This document shows positions 35,720 to 44,100 of a DNA stretch of 64,000 bases, one piece after another. Source of the DNA: Oceanisphaera avium. GTDB lineage: Bacteria; Pseudomonadota; Gammaproteobacteria; Enterobacterales; Aeromonadaceae. A program made the position numbers and the translations under genes. Location: assembly GCF_002157875.1 (NCBI RefSeq), contig NZ_CP021376.1, positions 1,178,001 through 1,242,000 of the forward strand, written 5' to 3'. Positions within the stretch are counted from its first letter, which is position 1. The number at the start of each line of letters is the position of its first letter. The notes under the pieces were generated by a model that was given only the letters and a program-made list of their open reading frames with translations, made no database searches and was not told where the DNA came from.

Positions 35720-36610
35720 TTAGCTTGTATGCTGCGCCTGATTGATGAAGTCACTTAAGTAGTTAATCTGCTCTTCACCTTTGCGCATGCCTAAAAATAT
35801 CTGCTTACTAATGCCCTCCTCGCCAAAGCGCAGGCTTTTAATAGCCATGGTTTTGGCAAACTCATCCACCAGCCAGCCGGGCAAGGCGGTTACGCCGCGC
35901 CCCGCTGCCACCATCTGCAACATAATTTCCGTGGTCTCTATGGTTTTGTGATTTTTAACGGCGCATTTTGCGGGGTTTAAAAACTGGCTAAATATATCTA
36001 ATCGCTCAGGATCTACCGGATAGCTAAACAGCACTTCTTCATTTAAGTCTGCTGGCTGCACCGAGTCTTGCGCGGCTAAGGGGTGTGACGAGGCCACCAC
36101 CAGTCGATGTTCATAGTCAAATACTGGAATAAAGGTCATGTTAGGGGAAAATACCGGATCCGGTGTCACCAAAATATCAATCTCGAAGTTATGCAGCGCC
36201 CCCAGCCCCCCAAACTGAAATTCCTGTTTCACATCAACGTCTACCTCGGGCCATTTAACCAGATAAGGCTCAATCACTTTTAACAGCCATTGATAGCAAG
36301 GATGACATTCCATGCCGATGCGCAAGGAGCCCATTTCGCCGCCGGCAATTTGGCGTAATAAATGCTCGGTGTGTTTAAACTGCGGTAACACCCGATTAGC
36401 TAACGTTAAAATTTGCTCGCCGGCATTGGTTAGGCGCAGCGTCCTGCCCTCTTTTTGCCACACCGGCGTGTTAATTTGCCCCTCTAATTTCTTAATGCTG
36501 TGACTGAGCGCCGACTGCGATAAATTTAGCGACTCCGCAGCTTGAGTGAGCGTGCCCTGCTCCTTAATTGCCGCCAGCACTTCAAGGTGAAAACGCTCTA
36601 GCATACCCAA
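35720..36610 (-). CDS. LysR-type regulator, MetR-like
   Basis: This 296-residue regulator has a winged helix-turn-helix at residues 5-62 (HLEVLAAIKEQGTLTQAAES and SQSALSHSIKKLE) and a periplasmic-binding-like effector domain. The effector part MECHPCYQWLLKVIEPYL (about 98-115) and VFDYEHRLVVASSHPLA are close to MetR, the homocysteine-responsive activator of methionine genes. It sits upstream of, and in the same direction as, mesX-mesD, so methionine control of that pair is the natural inference. A second ATG (MLERFHL, 36604) is also possible. Orthology with MetR itself is not certain; a dedicated Mes regulator is equally likely. Confidence 0.83.
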   Translation of the reverse strand: MGMLERFHLEVLAAIKEQGTLTQAAESLNLSQSALSHSIKKLEGQINTPVWQKEGRTLRLTNAGEQILTLANRVLPQFKHTEHLLRQIAGGEMGSLRIGMECHPCYQWLLKVIEPYLVKWPEVDVDVKQEFQFGGLGALHNFEIDILVTPDPVFSPNMTFIPVFDYEHRLVVASSHPLAAQDSVQPADLNEEVLFSYPVDPERLDIFSQFLNPAKCAVKNHKTIETTEIMLQMVAAGRGVTALPGWLVDEFAKTMAIKSLRFGEEGISKQIFLGMRKGEEQINYLSDFINQAQHTS

Positions 36611-36696
36611 CTCCCATCGTTAGCTATTATATTCATGAGAAAAGTGCATCATTATAACAAAATCAGTACCGATTTTTCATTGTTAGTAAAGAGACA

Positions 36697-37314
36697 TTAG
36701 CGAGTCGAGATTTGCCAACGTTGAATAAAACTGTGGTAGCACTGCACTAGCATATCGGCTTGGTGAGCATATTCTGGCACTGCTTCTGGGAAATACAGCG
36801 CACAGCGACTACCGGCATTTTGCGCGGTTTGTAAATCAAATAAATAATCCCCGATATACAAAATATCGCTCGGTGCTAGCTGCCACTGCTGGCAAATAAT
36901 TTCGATGCCCTCGGGGTGGGGCTTAGGTTTAGCATCGAGGCGAGTTAATACCAGCTCAATATCAATGCCTAAATTATTAATGGTCATCTGTGCCGCTTGG
37001 GGAATGTTGCGCGTTAAAATGGCCATCGGCAGTGATTTGGAGCGCAAATAATCAATGAGCTCTTTCGCACCCTCCACCCAAGTGGCCACTTGTGAGCTGC
37101 GAATTTCATAATCATGCACCAAGGCTTCCGCACGAGTGCGCGCGCCTTCATCGTTAAGACTTTCAATATGCGCTAAAATATCGGCTCCTGGCGCCATGCC
37201 AAGCTCTGCGCGCAAGCCCACAAAGTCAGGATTAGAATGGGCTAAGGTGCCATCCAGATCGAAGATCACACCCCGAATATCATTCAAGTTTAAATCACTA
37301 AGGTGAGTAATCAC
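36697..37314 (-). CDS. HAD-superfamily hydrolase (phosphoglycolate phosphatase-like)
   Basis: This 205-residue HAD phosphatase has motif I VIFDLDGTLAH (about residues 16-26, both Asp present), motif II AILTRN (about 98-103), motif III Lys in DAKPKPHPEG, and motif IV ILYIGDYLFD (about 150-159). The cap is a small helical C1 type. Length and motifs fit the Gph/PgmB-like group, but the substrate cannot be told. It is a single gene between the LysR regulator and a siderophore receptor, reading the same way, with no evident operon partner. Confidence 0.82.
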   Translation of the reverse strand: MITHLSDLNLNDIRGVIFDLDGTLAHSNPDFVGLRAELGMAPGADILAHIESLNDEGARTRAEALVHDYEIRSSQVATWVEGAKELIDYLRSKSLPMAILTRNIPQAAQMTINNLGIDIELVLTRLDAKPKPHPEGIEIICQQWQLAPSDILYIGDYLFDLQTAQNAGSRCALYFPEAVPEYAHQADMLVQCYHSFIQRWQISTR

Positions 37315-37443
37315 GGCTTTTCCTATAGTAAAAGAGGCGGCGCAAAGTGAAACAGTTTATTCATAATTTGTCTAATTAAGGATTCTGCGCCGCATTGGCA
37401 AACCTTATGTATATGCCTTAGCCATTAACCCCCTACTAATAAT

Positions 37444-37469
37444 AAAGCCCAGCATTAAGCTGGGCTTTT
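37444..37469. terminator. Bidirectional Rho-independent terminator
   Basis: The arms AAAGCCCAGC (37444-37453) and GCTGGGCTTT (37459-37468) pair perfectly around a 5-base loop, with a short T run on the plus side. It lies in the 320-base gap after the receptor stop at 37635; the rest of 37315-37634 holds nothing recognisable. Confidence 0.75.
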
Positions 37470-37634
37470 AGTAAACGGTAACGGCTCAGGTGTACCAGCC
37501 TACTGACAATCAGACTCTTACTGAGATCCGAGGCCATCACGCTGGCGCCAGCTCGTTATCGCTAAGAAGAGACGGGTCGTGTTAAGGAGTGAGCGTACTC
37601 AATCACAGGTTAGCGTTAGGTTTAAGCGTGCAAC

Positions 37635-39863
37635 TTAAAACTGATATTTTAAGGTTGCCTGCACATTACGCGGTGCACCGTAGTCGTGAATATCAAGATC
37701 GATACGATAAGCTTCGTCGAACAGATTATTCACATTGGCAGTAAGACTTAATTGCTCATTAAACTCATAGCGCGCCATGAGATTGCTCACCCAGTAGCTA
37801 TCTTGGGTATAAATATCGCGATAAAGATCTTTTGCCCCCGACATATAAGTATGACTTTGCCAGTTAACGCCGCCACCCAAGGTGAGCTGGCTTAAGCTTT
37901 CGGGTGTATAACTGGTAAACAGCTTAACCTGATGTTTAGCCTGATCGGTGTTTAAACGCGCGCCTTCGTTGTCTTGGGTGAGCATACGGGTATAGCCGCC
38001 CTGCACCTGCCAGCCTGGCATGAGCTCACCAGCAATTTCTAACTCCCAGCCGCGGCCTTTGGTCTGATCTTCAGCCCGATACGCTTGGTTGCCTTGGGGC
38101 GTTTGGTTAGTACCATCTTTAACAGACAAATTATCTTTTTCTACCTCAAACACAGCAGCACTGGCGTTTAAGCGACCATTAAACCACTCACCTTTTAAGC
38201 CCGTCTCCAGATTAATACCTTCTTCAGGATCTAGCAGCTGATCGTTAACATCGCGTCGAGACTGCGGATTAAAAATAGTGGTGTAGCTGGCATAAGCAGA
38301 AATATTGGGCGTTACATCATAAACCAGCCCTACATAGGGCGTGATCACGCCTTTTTCTTCTCGCTTTTCCTTTTCATTACCATTTTCATCCAGCGCCCGC
38401 GTGCGCCAATTACTCCAACGAGCACCCAACAGCAGCGATAAGTCGTCAGTCGCGCTTAGGCGAGTAGCAACATAGGCACCATTTTCTTCAATTTTATTAC
38501 GGCTGCCAAAGCCATAAAGCGACTCCCAGTCTGGCTCAGGGAAGTGTCTATTCCAGTCATAAACATTGACCTTAAAGCCATTACGGTCGCGGTAAAAATC
38601 TTTGGTGTAATCATCGGTCCAAGAACCATTAAGCCCCACAGACAAGTCGTGCTCTCGGCCAAGTAGTGCAAAGCTGCCATCGAGTTTAGCGCCCACCGAA
38701 TCCACAGTGTTATCAATACGATAACTACGCAAATGAATATCGGCTTCCCCATTGGCATCGGGGATATAAGACGCCAAGCCAAAACGCTGCTTAGTCTCGA
38801 TAGTATTATGGTTATAGGAAACACTCATTTTCCAGTCATCATTAAGATGATGATCGAGCGCGGCGCTAAGCCCAAGGCGACTGTCCTCAAAACCACTCCA
38901 ATCCGCCATGGAATTATCCCCACGGCCAAAAGGCGTTAACTTGCCATCTTTATCTGCCAGTGCATAACCGGTATAAGGCCCAGCGCCCCCATCTGCTTGG
39001 TTTTCGCCATATTCAAGCGCTACTCTCGCCACCGTCTGCTCAGTAACATCCGCTTCTACTACGCCATACAACACCGCTTTTTCGTAGTTATAGCCTTGCT
39101 TCCAGCTATCTCCTATTTCTTTTACCCCCACTATTCGCCCACGAAAGGTGCCATCGCTATTTAATGGCCCAGCAATATCACCCACAGTACGCGACAGATC
39201 CCACGTCCCTAACGTTTGCGACACCGAGGCCTGAAAATCATGAGTGGGTCGTTTGCGTGTGAGTGAAATAGTCGCTGACGGATTGCCCGCCCCCGTCATT
39301 AAACCGGTGGCACCCCGCACCACGGTAACCGCATCATATAGGTCGGTATTAAGGGTGCCTAAGCCTTGCGAAGCACTGTAGCCGGCCACGCCTGCCGTAG
39401 GCAAAGGCAGACCATCTAGCATCAGGCTATTTACCGAATAACCTCGAGAAGAAATGCCCGCATAACTACCCAGTGCCGAGCCCGCCCCTCTAAAGGTAAT
39501 GCCTGGCGCTCTTGCCACCGCCTCACCTAATGAGCTAATGCCTTCTTGATCAAGGCGCTCGCGAGTAATAACGGTGACGGATTGCGGAGTTTCGCGCAAA
39601 GAAAGATCCATGCCGGTGGCGGCATTGGTGTTATCTGCGGTAAAGCTACCGGTGCCCTCAGTGGTGCCATCTTTAATAGCAGCAGCACTCACCATCACTG
39701 GCGCTAGTCGCCATTCTCCTTCTGGCGTGACATCCGCATCGGAGTCGGCTACTTCTTGTGCCAAGGCGGAGGGTAAGCCCAGCAGCAAAGAGGTGATAAT
39801 AGTGGCAAGATATGTTTTACAAGTGTAAGGCAAGGGGCAAGCGCCCTTAAGCACAGTGGCCAT
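37635..39863 (-). CDS. TonB-dependent ferric-siderophore receptor (FpvA/FoxA-like)
   Basis: This 742-residue receptor has a signal peptide (ending SALAQ, near residue 36) and plug motifs DLSLRETPQSVTVITRERL, MLDGLP, and VVRGATGLMTGAGNPSATIS with LTRKRPT, which define the FhuA/FpvA/FoxA-type TIGR01783 siderophore receptors. The barrel ends NVQATLKYQF with terminal Phe. The N-terminus between signal peptide and plug is only ~40 residues, too short for a signalling (STN) domain, even though an ECF sigma-factor gene lies immediately upstream. A Fur box is at 39926-39944. A 3' fragment of a second copy, ~93% identical in protein, lies at 48163-48605. It probably imports a hydroxamate or mixed-type siderophore, but the ligand is not known. 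Confidence 0.88.
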   Translation of the reverse strand: MATVLKGACPLPYTCKTYLATIITSLLLGLPSALAQEVADSDADVTPEGEWRLAPVMVSAAAIKDGTTEGTGSFTADNTNAATGMDLSLRETPQSVTVITRERLDQEGISSLGEAVARAPGITFRGAGSALGSYAGISSRGYSVNSLMLDGLPLPTAGVAGYSASQGLGTLNTDLYDAVTVVRGATGLMTGAGNPSATISLTRKRPTHDFQASVSQTLGTWDLSRTVGDIAGPLNSDGTFRGRIVGVKEIGDSWKQGYNYEKAVLYGVVEADVTEQTVARVALEYGENQADGGAGPYTGYALADKDGKLTPFGRGDNSMADWSGFEDSRLGLSAALDHHLNDDWKMSVSYNHNTIETKQRFGLASYIPDANGEADIHLRSYRIDNTVDSVGAKLDGSFALLGREHDLSVGLNGSWTDDYTKDFYRDRNGFKVNVYDWNRHFPEPDWESLYGFGSRNKIEENGAYVATRLSATDDLSLLLGARWSNWRTRALDENGNEKEKREEKGVITPYVGLVYDVTPNISAYASYTTIFNPQSRRDVNDQLLDPEEGINLETGLKGEWFNGRLNASAAVFEVEKDNLSVKDGTNQTPQGNQAYRAEDQTKGRGWELEIAGELMPGWQVQGGYTRMLTQDNEGARLNTDQAKHQVKLFTSYTPESLSQLTLGGGVNWQSHTYMSGAKDLYRDIYTQDSYWVSNLMARYEFNEQLSLTANVNNLFDEAYRIDLDIHDYGAPRNVQATLKYQF

Positions 39864-39925
39864 GTTTAACTACCCTTAAAAATATAAGCTCTCGCTTAGC
39901 GTGTATATGAAAGGCGGTGTAACTT

Positions 39926-39944
39926 TATGAGAATAATAACCGTT
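39926..39944 (-). promoter_or_regulatory. Fur box upstream of the FpvA/FoxA-like receptor
   Basis: TATGAGAATAATAACCGTT (on the minus strand AACGGTTATTATTCTCATA) matches most of a Fur inverted repeat, with the TCAT/ATGA arm intact. It lies 63 bases before the receptor start. Confidence 0.6.
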
Positions 39945-40061
39945 TACAAGCCGCCACTGATAAGACGAGTGAGCAGCGCATAATCAGTATATTTTTTATA
40001 TATTTAAGGGAATTAATTAAAAGATTGAGCAGGTTTGCGGGTTTTATTACTTGCAAGCTAA

Positions 40062-40604
40062 CTAACAAGCAGGCTCTAGCGCTTCACCCGCAAAGTGCTT
40101 TTTAGCTTGCGCTATCGCGGCCGTTGAACGCTTTAAGTCGTTAAATACCGTACTAATACTAATGCCAAGCTCAGCCGCAATATCCGCTTGGTATTTTCCT
40201 TCATAGCAACTGAGATACAGCACCTTTCGGGTGCGTTCACTGAGCGTAGCCAGCGCCGCTATCACAAAATGCAATTCCGCATTAATGAACGCTTCATGCT
40301 CAGGACCCCGCTCGCAGTTTTGCGTCCACATCAAGCCCCCTTCTTCTTCTAAAATTTGTCGACGACGGTTTTCTACTCTGGCGTGATCAGTAGCCAAATT
40401 GGCCGCCATGCTAAACAAATAAGCGCGCTGGTTAGTGATTATGACCGGCTCTCGCAAATGACAAAGCTTTAGATAAAGATCATGTACTAAGTCACCCGTC
40501 AAGCTAAAGGAACCGGTACGACGCACTAAAAAATGCGTGAGTTCCCTCTGGCAATCCAGATAACTTTGTATAAGCGCAGTATGTGAGTGGATAGTCAGGC
40601 CCAT
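40062..40604 (-). CDS. ECF sigma factor, FecI-like
   Basis: This 180-residue sigma-70 family protein has region 2 at about residues 17-75 (LVHDLYLKLCHLREP and RAYLFSMAANLATDHAR) and region 4 at about 115-165 (LATLSERTRKVLYLSCYEGK and ADIAAELGISISTVFNDLKR). This is the FecI/PvdS-type iron-starvation group. No FecR-type anti-sigma gene is adjacent, and the neighbouring receptor lacks the N-terminal signalling domain used by FecA-type systems. Activity may therefore be controlled mainly by transcription, as for PvdS; the excellent Fur box at 40654-40672 supports this. The downstream receptor is the likeliest target. Confidence 0.85.
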   Translation of the reverse strand: MGLTIHSHTALIQSYLDCQRELTHFLVRRTGSFSLTGDLVHDLYLKLCHLREPVIITNQRAYLFSMAANLATDHARVENRRRQILEEEGGLMWTQNCERGPEHEAFINAELHFVIAALATLSERTRKVLYLSCYEGKYQADIAAELGISISTVFNDLKRSTAAIAQAKKHFAGEALEPAC

Positions 40605-40653
40605 AGTTTAGATAAAGAACATAGAAAGTGAGTAACAGATAAACACAGGCTAG

Positions 40654-40672
40654 AATGATAACGATTTGCATT
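40654..40672 (-). promoter_or_regulatory. Strong Fur box upstream of the ECF sigma gene
   Basis: AATGATAACGATTTGCATT differs from an ideal AATGATAATNATTNNCATT Fur site at one position, the best match in the window. It lies 50 bases before the sigma-factor start. Confidence 0.8.
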
Positions 40673-41109
40673 ATTAATTCAAGACTTATTAAAGAATATG
40701 AATATTCTTAGAAAGAGGATTTATTAGCTTTGAAGGGAGGTTGAATTTAGCTAGCAAAGATTACAGATAAAACACTCTAAATTTTAAGCAACGCTGCTTA
40801 AAATTAGCGTATACATAAATATTCTAAAGCTCATGTAAAACGGCGTCTTTCTCTATTTTAGCTTAGCGAAAAAACGAGTTGCAGCAGCGCCACTGACGCA
40901 AATGGCCAACACTCTAGGGAATGTCATTAACACAGACACCTTCAATGCACAGTGCAAATACTTCGAATGTGCGCTGGGGGGACTATTGAACTATGTGGCA
41001 GAAAAAGAAAATAACACTTAATGGCGGTAGCAGGCCTGAATAAATTCAATTGAATGCCTTGTATATACTTCATACAGTTGAGCCATTCCTTCGTGTATGA
41101 GAAACCACA
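40673..41109. other. Non-coding gap before the helicase operon
   Basis: These 437 bases are AT-rich and contain no frame with coding character, no clear hairpin terminator and no recognised RNA. They must hold the promoter of the two-gene operon that starts at 41110, and mark the left edge of the variable region. Confidence 0.5.
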
Positions 41110-44100
41110 GTGAGATGGACGATTGATGAAGATATTCAACTGCTGCTATTAGTGCGCCAGCATTTTACTGCCCTATCAAAACAGAATCGGTTGCATGTGC
41201 AGAGCGCCTTTAGCCAAATGCTCCACACCGCTTTTAACTCGCCCCACAGAGACATAGCCGCACTGCTTTATCGCCTTAAAGAGGCGAAAATTTTAGCCTT
41301 CGTCGGTCGGCCTAACGGTAATGCCGCTCAACAAAGTTTTAAGTGCCTGCTGCAAGACGATATGGCTCTTTATAATTACCGCGTTACTTTGCCTACTTTA
41401 CAAAAACCTTTGCACCCCGACACTGTAGCGCAAGTACAACAGGCCTTTGCTACTAGCAACCCCGAGCAGCCACTGTTCGACACGCTTAGGGACATAGCCA
41501 CACTCTTTGACCTAAACCCAATGCAGGTTGAAAAGATTTTAATTGAAAATAACCAGCTCTGTATTACTCCTTATCGGCAATTAGCACGGTGCCAAGTTAT
41601 GAATCACCATCAAGCAGACTTTAGTGAACAACTGAACCAGCAAACCCCCGCCGCCAAACTGGTCGCGGATATTAACGCTTGTCGCGCTCGCGCAGCAAAA
41701 CTGTATCAAGTATATGACCGTGATGGCGCTGAGGTGATATTTAGCGCAGACGGCACCGGATTTGGTAAAAGCTACGGCGTGATCCAAGGCTACGTAGACT
41801 ACCTCACCCAGCACGCTAAAACGCGACCGGCAGATGAGCTCATTCTTGAAGGAAAATTCAGTAACCTATTGTTTATGTCGCCGCAAAAGTCACAAATCGA
41901 TCTCGATATGCGCCAAAAAGAACAGATTATTGCCGCAGGCGGCGAGTTCATTTGTGTACTGTCGCGCAAAGATACTGCCGATCTGGACTTTATCGACTGG
42001 GCCTCAGGCTTAACCAATCGTGACCGTTATAAGCAGTGGTATCAGCACGGAAAAACGAGTACTTATCTAAAAACAGAGCTGCGGCAACTCAGTGAGTTGG
42101 TCAACCAAATTGACTACTGCACAGCACAAATTGAAAACCAGAAAAAATTTGCCACCACTGACGCTCTGCACGAACAAGACATGCTTAAAGAACAATTAAA
42201 AAATCGTCAGCACGCGTTGCGCAATATTATTTTAACGGCCTGTAAAAAACTGTTTGAAGCAAATGGGCCTGCCACATCAGTCCAAGAATATATTCGTCTT
42301 GCCATGGCAACACGACGCAAGCGCCAACACCAAGCACAACCTATGAGTAAGAAAGCCAAAGCCACATCTCCGTTAGGCGTATACGATATTTATTTAGAGA
42401 TAATCAAGCAGGTACTGCCCTTTGAAGTATGTCGATATCGCCCCGCCGTGCTACTCATGACCACCAATAAATTCGATACCTCTACTTATCGTCTCACGCC
42501 ACACAAGCGTGGCAAGGGACTGCGCTTTGAGTCAGTCAGCTTCGACTTGCTGATTGGCGGCAAAGTAAAGCCCGAAGATCCTCAGATCAACACGCTAGCC
42601 GGTGAGTCTCATGAGGTGCAGGTCGACTATCTGCGCAATGAGCACTTTCAACTCAACACCAAGTGTCCGTTTCGCCAGCACAATATTCGTTTTACCGTGG
42701 TTATCGACGAGCTGCATGAAGCCTATGCTCGCCTAGAAAAAAGTTGCCATGTGGCATTAGTAAAAAAAGACAACAACCTAGCGCACGTATTTTCTGTGGT
42801 AGGTCGCATCTATCATGCTGTGCTCAACCTTGAGCGCGACACTTGCCCTCAGCAAGTGCCCAACGATCTTCAGCAACAACAAATCACCTTTATTACGACG
42901 ATTCGTGAATTACTAGCTAGCAAGTGTGAGCTGTCACCCGACACTACGCTTGGCTCCATGCTAGGCATGTTTAGAGATCAACTCGGGGCCTTTGAAGTAA
43001 ATAGTAATGCCGCCGAACGCATTATTTCACTCACCCACAATGTATTCAGCTTTAACGCCAAGATGTATGTCAATGAAGCAAGTTTGAAGCGTATTCGCCT
43101 GCGTCACACCGAAGGAGACATCACCCGTATCGAGTTATATTACGAGCTTGAAGGCGATATTTATGATACCAACCCCACGTTACATGACCTGTTTCAGCTG
43201 GTGTCGGCCATGTTGGCCGCCAGTGCGCAAATCACGAATGCCAACTTTAAGCGTTGGATAAAAAATGGCGGCCAGCACGACTCTAGTAGCCAAAATACCC
43301 CGCTCGCCGAGTTTATTGATGCCGCTAATACCGTGGCCAGTGAAGTGCGCCACGTCTTTGATCGCACCACAGATAAAAATCTCATCATCGATCATTTCTT
43401 CACTTACCTGCAGCCCAAAACGGTGTTCACCATGAGCCCCATGGCCGAACTTAATTATGTCAACAGAGGCGCTGAACGCACCATAATGTTGGCTTTTAAA
43501 ATGGATCTGGTGAAAGAGCTGCCCGAAGCCATGCTGCTGCGCCTGCTCACTGGCACCCATAATAAAGTGATAGGTTTGAGTGCGACCAGTGGTTTTAGCC
43601 ACACCAAAAACGGTAATTTTAGCCACCATTTTTTACGACGTTACGCTCAGGACTTGGGCTACCGTATCGTGGAGCGGGTACCGAGTGATATCGATATGCT
43701 TAACGACTTACGCACCCTGAGGGCGCGTATTCGCACGGTAGATTTTAAGGTGTTTGATGCCGAACAAGCCGCCTTAACCGATATCTATGAACACCACCCG
43801 GCTTTTAAAGCCGTATATGATGACTTTTTCAACGCCCTGCAAGAGCCACTTAAGTATGCATTAGCAAATCCCTATAAAAATCGTCAACACCGTCGAGAAC
43901 TAGAGGCGCTACTACTGGCGGCATATGAAGGAAAAAACAGTCTAATACTGTCTCTATCAAGTGGCTTTAAACTGGCTTTTGCTCAGGCTTATCGCCGACA
44001 TCAAATCGCATGGCGTCAGCAATATGGCATGACGTCCAACTGTGATAACCAACAACAACAGCGCCATGATCAAATCCTGACCTTTACCCCTTTTAAAGAT

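Noticed and set aside
35541..35723. 60-residue open frame on the plus strand
   Set aside because: It lacks a ribosome site and lies between the mesX promoter and the end of the LysR gene; composition looks non-coding.
37635..39863. FecA-type signalling receptor partner of the ECF sigma factor
   Set aside because: The segment between signal peptide and plug is too short to contain an STN signalling domain.
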